From: Paracoccaceae bacterium
Lineage (GTDB): Bacteria; Pseudomonadota; Alphaproteobacteria; Rhodobacterales; Rhodobacteraceae
NCBI GenBank assembly: GCA_020637675.1
Contig: JACKKD010000003.1
Span: 434,001 to 498,000, forward strand
Length of the DNA stretch: 64,000 bases
Direction: 5' to 3'
How positions within the stretch are numbered: position 1 is the stretch's first letter; each line of letters begins with the position of its first letter. The position numbers and the translations under genes were made by a program. The notes beneath the pieces were generated by a model, which saw only the letters and a list, made by a program, of their open reading frames with translations, was not told the DNA's origin and searched no databases. Below, in pieces: positions 8,274-16,634 of the stretch.

Positions 8274-8993
8274 TCAGCCCTCTGCCAGCGGACCGAGGAG
8301 GATCAGCGCGGGGCCGTCGCCGGCCTCGGCCGCGATCTGCGCCTCCATCGACCCGAGTGTGCCGCGCACCAGCTTCTGGGCCGGCGTAGAGACGCTTTCG
8401 GCCAGCAGCGCAGGCGTATCCGCCGGCATGCCGGCCGCGCGCAGGCGGCGTGCGAGCTCGCCGAAGGTGCGCTTGCCCATGAAGATGACGGTCGTCGCCG
8501 TGGCGTCGGCCAGCGCGGCGAGGTTCAGGTCCGCAGGCAGCGATCCGGTCATGTCGTGGCCCGTCACGAACTGCACCCGCCGCGCGGTCAGACGCCGCGT
8601 CAGCGGGATTCCGGCCGCCGCCGCCGCTGCCATGGCCGAAGGTACGCCCGGCACGATCTCGTAGCCGACGCCGGCCTCCCGGCAGGCCACGATCTCCTCC
8701 TCCAGCCGCCCGAAGAGGCCGCTGTCACCGGACTTCAGCCGCACGACCCGCGCCCCGGTCAGGGCGTAGTCGACAAGAAGCCGGTTCACATGGTCCTGCT
8801 TCGCGGAGGGCCTGCCGGCACGCTTGCCGACACCGACAAGGTCGGCACCCGGCCGTGCATGAGCGAGGATGGGCCCCGAGGAGAGGTCGTCGAAGAGGAC
8901 GACATCGGCCGTCCGCAACCGCTCTGCCCCGCGCAACGTCAGCAAGTCCGGATCGCCCGGTCCGGAGGAGACGAAACTGACGAACCCGCTCAT
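8274..8993 (-). CDS. cobA: Uroporphyrinogen-III C-methyltransferase CobA
   Basis: 239 residues. It transfers two methyl groups from S-adenosylmethionine to C-2 and C-7 of uroporphyrinogen III, making precorrin-2, the branch point to corrinoids and sirohaem. The N-terminal loop SSGPGDPDLLTLRGAE, the VRLKSGDSGLFGR loop and the EIVPGVPSAM motif are all present. The single-domain form without a CysG oxidase part is the B12-type enzyme. The start at 8993 overlaps the cobB stop by four bases, which favours it over the longer open frame. Member of the leftward cobL-E-M-B-A block. Confidence 0.95.
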   Translation of the reverse strand: MSGFVSFVSSGPGDPDLLTLRGAERLRTADVVLFDDLSSGPILAHARPGADLVGVGKRAGRPSAKQDHVNRLLVDYALTGARVVRLKSGDSGLFGRLEEEIVACREAGVGYEIVPGVPSAMAAAAAAGIPLTRRLTARRVQFVTGHDMTGSLPADLNLAALADATATTVIFMGKRTFGELARRLRAAGMPADTPALLAESVSTPAQKLVRGTLGSMEAQIAAEAGDGPALILLGPLAEG

Positions 8994-10300
8994 GTCGCCT
9001 CCGCGATCAGGTGGAAGAACGTGCCGGTCGCATGCCCCCGGCGAGAGCCCGTTTCGGGCACGGGCTCGCCATTGGCATCGGTGACGTGCGCAAGTGGCAT
9101 ATCGGGTTGGGTGAGGATCGTCGAGTAATGAAACTCGTGTCCCCGGAGCCGGGCTCCAGGCCCGTGACCGGGCATCGGCACGGCAAGATCGGCCAGCCGG
9201 TAGCCAAGGTGCATCCGGCGCTTCTCGAACGAGGTGACGAGGCCAAGGAGTCCGGACATCTCGTGCCGGTGCCCCTCGCGGTCGATGATCGCCTCGCCCA
9301 TCGCCATGTATCCTCCGCACTCGCCGTGCACGGGCCGGGTTTCGGCGAAGCCTTTGAGACCCTGCCGGAACCGTGCCGCGGCCGCGAGCGTCGGCCCGTG
9401 TAGCTCGGGGTATCCTCCCGGCAGCCAGCAGCAGTCGGCGGAGGCATCCGGCCCCTCGTCAGCGAGCGGCGAGAAGGGCAGCACCTCCGCCCCGGCGCGC
9501 CGCCAGCCGTCGAGAAGATGCGGGTAGACGAAGGAGAAGGCCGCATCGCGGGCAAGGGCGATGCGCTGGCCGGGGGGCGTCACAGGCACGGGAGCGTCGG
9601 CGCGAAGCCGCGTCCGGCCGGCAGCCCTCCGCACGGCGTCGAGATCGAGATTCGCCGCTATGAACGTGGCGGCTTCCGCCACGATCCGGTCGAGTTCCGG
9701 CGTCTCCTCGGCCTGGACGAGGCCGAGGTGCCGTTCGGGCACAGAAACACCCGGATTGCGCGGCAGCGCGCCGATGACGGCGAGTCCAGCCGCCTCCATT
9801 CCCGACCGGACGAGCATCTCGTGCCGTGGCGAGGCCACGCGGTTCAGGATCACGCCGGCGATGGCCAAGTCCGGGCGCATCGCGGCGAATCCCAGCGCCA
9901 CGGCCGCCGCTGATTGCGCCTGGCCGGAGACGTCGAGCACGAGTACCACCGGCCAGCCCGTCAGCGCCGCGAGATCGGCAGACGCGCCGGTTCCGGCTTC
10001 GCCCGGATGCGCCACGCCGTCGAAAAGACCCATCGAACCCTCGGCGAGGATCAGGTCCGCGCCCTTCGCGGCCGAGATCAGGCCAGCGATCCGGTCCTTG
10101 CCCATGGCCCAGGTGTCGAGGTTCACCGACGCCCGCCCGGAGGCGACGCGGTGGAAGGCGGGGTCGATGTAGTCCGGCCCGCTCTTGAACGGCTGCACGG
10201 TCAGGCCGGCCGCCCGGAACGCGGCGAGAAGGCCGAGCGTCACCGTCGTCTTGCCGGTGCCGGAGGCGGGGGCGGAGATGATGAGACCTGGAGGGATCAT
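8990..10300 (-). CDS. cobB: Hydrogenobyrinic acid a,c-diamide synthase CobB
   Basis: 436 residues. ATP- and glutamine-dependent amidation of the a and c side chains of hydrogenobyrinic acid. The N-terminal half is a P-loop synthetase with [12 protein letters not shown] and the later [10 protein letters not shown]. The C-terminal half is a class I glutamine amidotransferase-like domain with the nucleophile Cys in [11 protein letters not shown] and a late His in HEFHYST. Both ends overlap neighbours by four bases (cobM upstream, cobA downstream), which indicates translational coupling. Confidence 0.95.
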   Translation of the reverse strand: MIPPGLIISAPASGTGKTTVTLGLLAAFRAAGLTVQPFKSGPDYIDPAFHRVASGRASVNLDTWAMGKDRIAGLISAAKGADLILAEGSMGLFDGVAHPGEAGTGASADLAALTGWPVVLVLDVSGQAQSAAAVALGFAAMRPDLAIAGVILNRVASPRHEMLVRSGMEAAGLAVIGALPRNPGVSVPERHLGLVQAEETPELDRIVAEAATFIAANLDLDAVRRAAGRTRLRADAPVPVTPPGQRIALARDAAFSFVYPHLLDGWRRAGAEVLPFSPLADEGPDASADCCWLPGGYPELHGPTLAAAARFRQGLKGFAETRPVHGECGGYMAMGEAIIDREGHRHEMSGLLGLVTSFEKRRMHLGYRLADLAVPMPGHGPGARLRGHEFHYSTILTQPDMPLAHVTDANGEPVPETGSRRGHATGTFFHLIAEAT

Positions 10301-11079
10301 TCGGGATCGGGAAACCTCGGGTGCGTGCCCACCGGGCGATACCGGCGGTCGTAATCGCCTGCATAGAGCCTGCTTTCACCGAATTCCTCCGCTCCGATCG
10401 AGCGGCCGACGAATATCAGCGCCGTCCGCTCCATCTCCTCTCCGATGGCCGTTCGGAGGGTCGCCAGCGTCGCCCGGACGATGCGCTCGTCGGGCCATGA
10501 TGCGCGCCAGATGATCGCAACCGGGCAATCGCCGCCGTAGTGCGGGGTGAGTTCCTTCACGACCCGGTCAAGCACATGGACCGAGAGATGGATGGCAAGC
10601 ATGGCGCCCGTGCGCGCAAAGTTTTCCAGCGTCTCGCCGGGCGGCATGGCGGTCGCGCGACCCGAGGTGCGCGTCAGGACGACGGACTGGACGACGCCTG
10701 GCAGGGTCAGTTCCGCACCCAGCGCGGCGGCCCCGGCGGCGAAGGACGGCACGCCGGGTGTGACATCATAAGGGATCCCGAGGGTGCGGAGACGGCGGAG
10801 CTGCTCGCCCATCGCCGACCAGACCGAAAGGTCGCCGGAATGCAGCCGCGCTACATCCTGGCCCGCCGCATGGGCGGCCGCCATCTCGGCGATGATCTCG
10901 TCGAGCGACAGCGGCGCGGTGTTGACGATCCGCGCACCGGGCGGGCAATGCCCGAGCACCGCCTCCGGTACGAGCGAGCCCGCGTAGAGACAGACCGGGG
11001 AGGCGGCGATCAGGTCCCGCCCCCGCAGCGTCAATAGGTCTGCCGCGCCAGGTCCCGCGCCGATGAAATGTACCGTCAT
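10297..11079 (-). CDS. cobM: Precorrin-4 C11-methyltransferase CobM
   Basis: 260 residues of the tetrapyrrole methylase family. It methylates precorrin-4 at C-11 to precorrin-5. Visible motifs are [16 protein letters not shown] at the N-terminus, [12 protein letters not shown] and [18 protein letters not shown]. The C-terminal part ([15 protein letters not shown]) is typical of CobM/CbiF. Four-base overlaps join it to cobE upstream and cobB downstream. Confidence 0.95.
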   Translation of the reverse strand: MTVHFIGAGPGAADLLTLRGRDLIAASPVCLYAGSLVPEAVLGHCPPGARIVNTAPLSLDEIIAEMAAAHAAGQDVARLHSGDLSVWSAMGEQLRRLRTLGIPYDVTPGVPSFAAGAAALGAELTLPGVVQSVVLTRTSGRATAMPPGETLENFARTGAMLAIHLSVHVLDRVVKELTPHYGGDCPVAIIWRASWPDERIVRATLATLRTAIGEEMERTALIFVGRSIGAEEFGESRLYAGDYDRRYRPVGTHPRFPDPE

Positions 11080-11438
11080 GCGTCCGTCCTTTCTGCTATC
11101 GCCGCCGTCGCGAGCCCGTCCGACGAGACGACACGCGGGCCAAGAAGCCGCGCCCCCGGCCCCGCCGCCGCGAGCGCCGCCGCCTCGGCGAGCGAGCCGG
11201 TCCCGAACCGGTCCGCGACACGGGCGGAATGGGTCAATGTGCTTTCCCGCGCAAGCCGGTCCTGAGCGATGCCAAGCACCGGAAGGCCAAGATCGCGGGC
11301 CAGGGTGCGGAACGCCGGTGCGTCGGCCTTGTCGGCGGCAGTCGCGACCCTGTCCACGCTTCCCCCCGCACGTTCCAGTGCGTCTGCGAGCGATTCGACT
11401 GTCGCAGCGGCGCGGAAGCCGAACCCCGCCGCCCTCAT
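11076..11438 (-). CDS. cobE: Cobalamin biosynthesis protein CobE (CbiG C-terminal type)
   Basis: 120 residues matching the C-terminal domain of Cbi[20 protein letters not shown] at the start, [15 protein letters not shown] in the middle, then [15 protein letters not shown]. CobE is needed in aerobic producers but its reaction is not settled. The start at 11438 overlaps the cobL stop by four bases; the frame extends five residues further upstream but coupling favours the shorter form. Confidence 0.88.
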   Translation of the reverse strand: MRAAGFGFRAAATVESLADALERAGGSVDRVATAADKADAPAFRTLARDLGLPVLGIAQDRLARESTLTHSARVADRFGTGSLAEAAALAAAGPGARLLGPRVVSSDGLATAAIAERTDA

Positions 11439-12622
11439 TTCACGACGCTCCACTGCACGACCGGGCGGGAGGGCTGCCAGCCGCGCAGGCGGCCGAGCGA
11501 CTCGGCCGTGGCGAGTTCGATCCGCAGGAGCGTGCCGCCATGGCGCGCCTGACAGGCGGCGAGAAGCGCCTCGGACTCCAGCGTCACTGTGTTGACGACG
11601 AGGCGCGCGCCTGGTGGAAGCAGGTGCCAGAGAGTGTCTATTCCGGCAGGATCGGCACCGCCGCCCACAAAGACGGCATCGGGCGCAGGAAGGCCCGCAA
11701 GGACATCGGTCCAGCGACCCTCTGTCACGGACATGCGGTGCGCGAGGCCGAAACCGGCCGCATTGGCGCGCACGTTTCCCGCGCGGTCAGGGCGTGACTC
11801 GACGCAGTGCGCCGTAGTGCCGGGCGCCGTGAGGCACCATTCGACCGAAACGGAACCCGAGCCGGCGCCGAGATCCCAGAGCACCTCGCCAGGACGCGGC
11901 GCCAGCGCCGAAAGCGTCAGGGCGCGGACAGGTCGCTTCGTGATCTGCCCGTCATGCGCGAAGAGCGCGTCAGGAAGCCCCGATGCCCGCGGCAGACCGG
12001 CCGCACCGTCTGCCGCGATGGCCACCGCGACCGGATGGCGGACGTCCGGCAGATCGAACCTGTCGGCTACGACGGTTCGCACCCGTTCGGCTGGGCCACC
12101 CAGCGCTTCCAGAACGGAAAGGCGGGAGGCGCCGAAGCCCCTGTCGGTCAGCCAGCGGGCAAGCTCCCCGACCGCCGCGCCGTCGCGCAGAAGGCAGATG
12201 GCACGTACCCCCCGGGCAAGCACGGGGACGAGCCGTTCAAGGGGCGCCGCGTGCAGCGCGAGGCAGAGCGTGTCTTCAAGCCGCCAACCGAGCCGCGCGG
12301 ACGCAAGCGAAAACGTCGACGGGGCAGGATGGCATGTCCATTCTCCGGGCGCGAGACGCGCCGCGAGGCTCCCGCCGGCACCGAACCAGAACGGGTCGCC
12401 GGAGGCGAGGACGACGGCGTTCCGGCCTCTTTCGGCCAGAACGGGCTCTATCGAGAACGGGTTGGGCCATTCCCGGCCCCGATCCCCAACGCTGGCGAGG
12501 GCAAGGTGCCGGGGCGCACCGAAGACGATCGCGGCAGCGCACAGCGCGGCGCGGCTTGCGTCCGACAACCCCGCCAGTCCATCTTCGCCGAGACCGATGA
12601 TCGTCAGCCAGGGATCAGCCAT
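11435..12622 (-). CDS. cobL: Precorrin-6Y C5,15-methyltransferase (decarboxylating) CobL
   Basis: 395 residues, a fusion of a CbiE-like tetrapyrrole methylase (from [16 protein letters not shown]) and a CbiT-like Rossmann methyltransferase ([16 protein letters not shown]). It methylates C-5 and C-15 and decarboxylates the acetate on C-12, giving precorrin-8x. The start codon at 12620-12622 overlaps the divergent cobK start by two bases, forming the tetranucleotide CATG on the plus strand. AAGGA lies six bases upstream and supports it. The longer frame to 12649 would run further into cobK and lacks family support. First gene of the cobL-E-M-B-A-DUF1636 block; its promoter must lie inside cobK or beyond. 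Confidence 0.94.
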   Translation of the reverse strand: MADPWLTIIGLGEDGLAGLSDASRAALCAAAIVFGAPRHLALASVGDRGREWPNPFSIEPVLAERGRNAVVLASGDPFWFGAGGSLAARLAPGEWTCHPAPSTFSLASARLGWRLEDTLCLALHAAPLERLVPVLARGVRAICLLRDGAAVGELARWLTDRGFGASRLSVLEALGGPAERVRTVVADRFDLPDVRHPVAVAIAADGAAGLPRASGLPDALFAHDGQITKRPVRALTLSALAPRPGEVLWDLGAGSGSVSVEWCLTAPGTTAHCVESRPDRAGNVRANAAGFGLAHRMSVTEGRWTDVLAGLPAPDAVFVGGGADPAGIDTLWHLLPPGARLVVNTVTLESEALLAACQARHGGTLLRIELATAESLGRLRGWQPSRPVVQWSVVK

Positions 12623-13370
12623 GACGCGCGTCCTTCTTCTCGGCGGCACGACCGAGGCGAGCCAGCTTGCCCGGGCGCTCGCCTCTGCCGGGATCGACGC
12701 TGTGTTTTCCTATGCCGGGCGCACGGAGGCACCGGTCGCACAGCCGGTGCCGACGCGGGTCGGCGGCTTCGGCGGCGTCGCGGGGCTTGTGCGCTACCTG
12801 CGGGACGAAGGCGTCACTCACGTGGTCGATGCGACCCATCCCTTTGCCGCCCGGATGAGCCGGAATGCAGTCGAGGCTTGCGACGCGGCGGGCGTGCCGC
12901 TCTGCGGCTTCGAGCGTCCGCCTTGGGAGCCCGGCCGCGGCGACGACTGGCGTTCCGTGCCCGATGTCGCGGCGGCGGTCGCCGCGCTGCCCGACACGCC
13001 GGCACGGGTTTTCCTTGCCATCGGCCGACAGAACCTGGAGCCCTTCGCCGCCAGGCCGCAGCACCGCTATCTGCTTCGCCTCGTCGATCCGCCCGAGGGT
13101 GTTCTGCCCCTGCCTGACGCCGAAATCGTCATCGCCCGCGGCCCGTTCACCGAGACCGGGGACGCAGCGCTTCTTTCTGCCCATGGCATCGAGTTCATCG
13201 TGGCCAAAAACGCCGGGGGCACGGGAGCGCGGGCCAAGCTCGATGCGGCGCGCACGCTTGGCCTGCCGGTGATCCTGATCGACCGGCCCGCTCTGCCACC
13301 CCGCCGGATCGCGCGAAGCGTCGAAGAGGTTATGGCATTCCTCGCTCATCCGGCCGACCTCGGGGTATAG
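12621..13370 (+). CDS. cobK: Precorrin-6A reductase CobK
   Basis: 249 residues. NADPH-dependent reduction of precorrin-6A to precorrin-6B. The N-terminal nucleotide-binding loop VLLLGGTTEASQLARAL, the VDATHPFAARMS motif and the later FIVAKNAGGTGARAKLDAA are diagnostic. The frame is open far upstream, but the start at 12621 is fixed by the family N-terminus and by AGGGA about six bases before it. It is the only rightward gene among the surrounding cob genes: its start overlaps the cobL start by two bases and its end overlaps the cobJ end by 25 bases, so every base of it is opposed by leftward transcription if the flanking blocks are read through. Confidence 0.94.
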   Translation: MTRVLLLGGTTEASQLARALASAGIDAVFSYAGRTEAPVAQPVPTRVGGFGGVAGLVRYLRDEGVTHVVDATHPFAARMSRNAVEACDAAGVPLCGFERPPWEPGRGDDWRSVPDVAAAVAALPDTPARVFLAIGRQNLEPFAARPQHRYLLRLVDPPEGVLPLPDAEIVIARGPFTETGDAALLSAHGIEFIVAKNAGGTGARAKLDAARTLGLPVILIDRPALPPRRIARSVEEVMAFLAHPADLGV

Positions 13371-14080
13371 AGGAAGCGCCCGACCCGGCGGGTATCGGCA
13401 TTGCCGATGATCACGACGGTCCGCATGTCGGCCATCTCGGTCACGGCCTCGGCCAAAGTCACGGTTTCCAGCCGCTCGTCGGGCGTCGTGACCGCGCGGG
13501 CGAAGGATATGAGCCGGTCGGGCCCGCATTCCTCGCGCAGGATCTCCAGCGCGCGGCCGAACTGGTGCGGCCGGCTCCTGGAGCGCGGGTTGTAGAAGGC
13601 CATGGCGAAGCCGGCCCGCGCGGCGAGGCGAAGCCGGCGTTCGACCAGGTCCCAGGGCTTGAGGTTGTCCGAAAGGTTGATCGCGCAGAAATCGTGGCCG
13701 AGCGGCGCTCCGAGCCGGGCGGACGCTGCCAGCATCGCGGTGATGCCGGGCAGGACGCGGATGTCGAAGGCGGCGGGATCGGGGCGCCGTTCCAGTGCCT
13801 CGAAAACGGCCGCTGCCATCGCGAAGACACCGGGATCGCCCGAGGAGACAACGACGACGCGCCGCCCCGCCGCCGCCATGTCGAGCGCGTGGTTGGCGCG
13901 GTCGATCTCCACCCGGTTGTCGGACGGGTGCAGCGTCAGCCCGTCGCGCGGCGTGACGCGGGCGACATAGGGGATGTAGCCCACCACATCGGTCGCCTCG
14001 GCCAGGGTCGCGCGCACCTCCTCCGTCACAAGCCGTTCGTCCCCCGGCCCGAGCCCGGCGATGGCGATCCAGCCGGTCAT
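13346..14080 (-). CDS. cobJ: Precorrin-3B C17-methyltransferase CobJ
   Basis: 244 residues. It contracts the ring and methylates C-17 of precorrin-3B, giving precorrin-4. Motifs: IAGLGPGDERLVTEEV, VVVVSSGDPGVFAMAA, VLPGITAMLAASARLGAPLG, CAINLSDNLKPWD and FYNPRSRSR, all as in CobJ/CbiH. Last gene of the riboswitch-led block. Its start overlaps the cobI stop by four bases, and its 3' end overlaps the convergent cobK end. Confidence 0.95.
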   Translation of the reverse strand: MTGWIAIAGLGPGDERLVTEEVRATLAEATDVVGYIPYVARVTPRDGLTLHPSDNRVEIDRANHALDMAAAGRRVVVVSSGDPGVFAMAAAVFEALERRPDPAAFDIRVLPGITAMLAASARLGAPLGHDFCAINLSDNLKPWDLVERRLRLAARAGFAMAFYNPRSRSRPHQFGRALEILREECGPDRLISFARAVTTPDERLETVTLAEAVTEMADMRTVVIIGNADTRRVGRFLYTPRSAG

Positions 14081-14793
14081 GGCCGCCGCCCCTGGCCGTG
14101 AACCACCGCGATGGAGAAATAGGGCACCCTGGCCGGCGCCTCGGCCAGCCGGTGCACGCGCTGGTCGGCCATCGTGCCGTGCTCCACGAGCCAGGCGGTG
14201 TCGAGCCGCCCCGCCGCGATCAGCGCGCGTTTCAGCTTGTCCAGGTTGCGGCCGATCTTCATGACGACCAGCGCATCGGTGTCGCGGATGCGGCGCGTCA
14301 GTTCCTCTTCCCCCATCGTCGCTGTCACCACGGTCAGCACGTCATCGCCCCAGGTGATCGGCTCGCCGGTCGCGGTCCAGCAGCCCGACATGCCGGTGAT
14401 GCCGGGAATGACCTCGACGGTGCTGCGGTCGCGCAGCCGCGTGTAGAGGTGCATGAAGCTGCCGTAGAAGAAGGGATCGCCCTCGCAGAGCACCAGAACC
14501 GTCTCTGTTTCGGCCAGACCTGCCAGTTTTCCGGCCCAGTCGTCGTAGAAGTCGGCCATCAGCCGGTTGTATTCAGGGTCGGCGAAGGGGATTTCGGTCG
14601 TGACCGGATACTCCATCGGATACTCGATGGCGTCGGCGCGCAGCATGCCGCTCACGATCTTGCGCGCCTGGCCCTCGTAGCCGGTCTTGCGGAAATAGGC
14701 GACATGGGCCGAGCCGCGCACAAGGCGATCCGCCTTCACGCTCATCAGGTCCGGGTCGCCGGGACCGAGTCCGACGCAGATGACCTTTCCCAT
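14077..14793 (-). CDS. cobI: Precorrin-2 C20-methyltransferase CobI
   Basis: 238 residues. Methylates precorrin-2 at C-20 to precorrin-3A. Motifs: VICVGLGPGDPDLMSVKA, LCEGDPFFYGSF and VIPGITGMSG. Two ATGs are in frame: 14799 overlaps the cobH stop by four bases but is directly abutted by AAGGA, while 14793 has AAGGA at six bases; the latter is chosen. Member of the leftward cobW-N-G-H-I-J block. Confidence 0.94.
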   Translation of the reverse strand: MGKVICVGLGPGDPDLMSVKADRLVRGSAHVAYFRKTGYEGQARKIVSGMLRADAIEYPMEYPVTTEIPFADPEYNRLMADFYDDWAGKLAGLAETETVLVLCEGDPFFYGSFMHLYTRLRDRSTVEVIPGITGMSGCWTATGEPITWGDDVLTVVTATMGEEELTRRIRDTDALVVMKIGRNLDKLKRALIAAGRLDTAWLVEHGTMADQRVHRLAEAPARVPYFSIAVVHGQGRRP

Positions 14794-14795
14794 CG

Positions 14796-15425
14796 TCATT
14801 CCTTCCGGCTGGCGAGCGCGTTCACGGCCGCGACCGTGATCGCCGATCCGCCGAGGCGACCCTTCACGATCAGCGACGGGGCAGGCAGATCCGCCATCAG
14901 CGCGTCCTTCGATTCCGCCGCGCCGACGAAGCCCACCGGGCAGCCGATGATCGCGGCGGGGCGCGGGCAGGCCGGGTCTTCCAGCATGTTGAGAAGGTGG
15001 AAAAGCGCGGTCGGTGCGTTGCCGATGGCGACCACGGCACCCGCCAGATGCAGCCGCCAAAGCTCCAGCGCGGCGGCGGAGCGGGTGTTGCCCATCGCCT
15101 TCGCCATCTCCGGCACGCGCGGATCGTGAAGGGTGCAGATCACTTCGTTACCAGCCGGCAGGCGGGGACGCGTGATCCCCTCGCTCACCATCCGCGCATC
15201 GCAGAGGATCGGCGCGCCGGCTTCAAGTGCTGCACGGGCGGCGATGGCCATGCCGGGGGAAAAGCGGACATGATCCTCAAGCCCGACCATTCCGGCGGCA
15301 TGGATCATGCGGACGACGACGATTTCCTCTTCCGGCGTGAACCGCGCGAGGTCGGCCTCGGCGCGGATCGTCGCGAAGCTTTCGAGGTAGATTGCGGCGC
15401 CGTCGGTCTGGTAGCTGTGGGCCAT
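14796..15425 (-). CDS. cobH: Precorrin-8X methylmutase CobH
   Basis: 209 residues. Moves the methyl group from C-11 to C-12, giving hydrogenobyrinic acid. The catalytic His is in VVRMIHAAGMVGLED; other family motifs are CDARMVSEGITR, IGNAPTALFHLL and IIGCPVGFVGAAESK. It lies three bases after cobG and overlaps or abuts cobI. Confidence 0.95.
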   Translation of the reverse strand: MAHSYQTDGAAIYLESFATIRAEADLARFTPEEEIVVVRMIHAAGMVGLEDHVRFSPGMAIAARAALEAGAPILCDARMVSEGITRPRLPAGNEVICTLHDPRVPEMAKAMGNTRSAAALELWRLHLAGAVVAIGNAPTALFHLLNMLEDPACPRPAAIIGCPVGFVGAAESKDALMADLPAPSLIVKGRLGGSAITVAAVNALASRKE

Positions 15426-15428
15426 GGG

Positions 15429-16634
15429 TTATCCGGTCGGGAAAAGGTCGGTGGCGGTCAGGCGCACTGCATCTGTGGTGGTGCGGGCCGGAGCGCCTGC
15501 GGCGGTGTCGTTCAGGATCAGGTCATAGCGGTCGGGCGCGGTCGCCGTCAGCGTCGCGGGCGCCGCGCCGGGATGGGCGCAGCCCTTGGCGCATCCCGAG
15601 ACGTGAAGGAGCTTTCCCTGCGGCACCCGCGGCGCGAGACGGCGGGCCAGCGCGCGGGTCGGTCCCAGCGCCTGCGGACAGCCCGGAGCGCCGGTGCAGG
15701 CGACGACGTTAAGAAGCGGATCGGCCGGGTTGGTGATGAAGTCGCCATCATCGTGCAAGTCGCGCCGGCGCTTGAGACCGGAAGAGAAATAGACCATGCG
15801 CCATGGCGTTATCCGAATGCTGCCCCCCGCCTTGGCCAGCCATGAAAATTTCTCCGCCCGGACCTGACCGAAGGCGAACGCCAAGAGCTCGCCGCCGCCG
15901 TAGGAGCCGGGTTTCGGCTGGCGTGCCTCCGGGGCAGCGGGAACGTCGCCTGCCAGCCCCGCAGGCAGTTGCGCACCACGGGCGATGTGATCGCGCATCC
16001 TGCCCCTGCCGTCCGGGCCGACACCGCCGGAGTCGATGAACCAGCGCGCCATTTCAATCGCAAGCCCGGCTGCGGTGTCGCCCGTGACCAGTTTACCGGT
16101 AGGCATCCCGTCGGCGCGAAGAATGAAATCGTACCATCCCGTTGCGGCACTTTCGATCCGTATGTCTCCGATGTCTCGTGCAAGATGCCGAAGGCCCCGG
16201 CCCAGGTCGACAATGAAGCCGAACTTGCCGGGAAGGCGTGGTGCATCCGGGATGGCGAGCGCATCGGCCAGCGCATCGGCAATCGGAACGTTCGGATAAT
16301 GATCCGGGTCGCCGAGAAAGTGCGGACGGACGGGATTCACGAGGATGTTCCGCCGCGCTTCGTTTTCGGCATTCTCATCGACCAGATCGAGCGCCATCAG
16401 TTCGGCGATCAGGTCGGGGTGAGATTTAGGTGTGACGCCGCGAATGTTGATATTGGCGCGGTTCGACAGGCTAAGATAGCCGTTGCCATGGCGGATCGCG
16501 GCCGCTGCCAGCCCTTCTGCCTGAGAAGCGGTCAGGCTGTTGTTGCGAGGGCGGACCCGCACCACGAGGCCGTCGCCCGACATCATCGGGCGCAAGGCAC
16601 CGGGGCACCAGCCCTGGATGACCGGGGCGCTCAT
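15429..16634 (-). CDS. cobG: Precorrin-3B synthase CobG
   Basis: 401 residues. Oxygen-dependent hydroxylation and lactone formation on precorrin-3A, the step that defines the aerobic pathway. It has the sulfite/nitrite-reductase-like fold. An early basic pterin-type segment ([18 protein letters not shown]) and [12 protein letters not shown] are followed by the Cys set of the 4Fe-4S/haem-like centre, [13 protein letters not shown] and [13 protein letters not shown]. Presence of CobG, not CobZ, marks the variant used here. Overlaps cobN by four bases. Confidence 0.94.
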   Translation of the reverse strand: MSAPVIQGWCPGALRPMMSGDGLVVRVRPRNNSLTASQAEGLAAAAIRHGNGYLSLSNRANINIRGVTPKSHPDLIAELMALDLVDENAENEARRNILVNPVRPHFLGDPDHYPNVPIADALADALAIPDAPRLPGKFGFIVDLGRGLRHLARDIGDIRIESAATGWYDFILRADGMPTGKLVTGDTAAGLAIEMARWFIDSGGVGPDGRGRMRDHIARGAQLPAGLAGDVPAAPEARQPKPGSYGGGELLAFAFGQVRAEKFSWLAKAGGSIRITPWRMVYFSSGLKRRRDLHDDGDFITNPADPLLNVVACTGAPGCPQALGPTRALARRLAPRVPQGKLLHVSGCAKGCAHPGAAPATLTATAPDRYDLILNDTAAGAPARTTTDAVRLTATDLFPTG

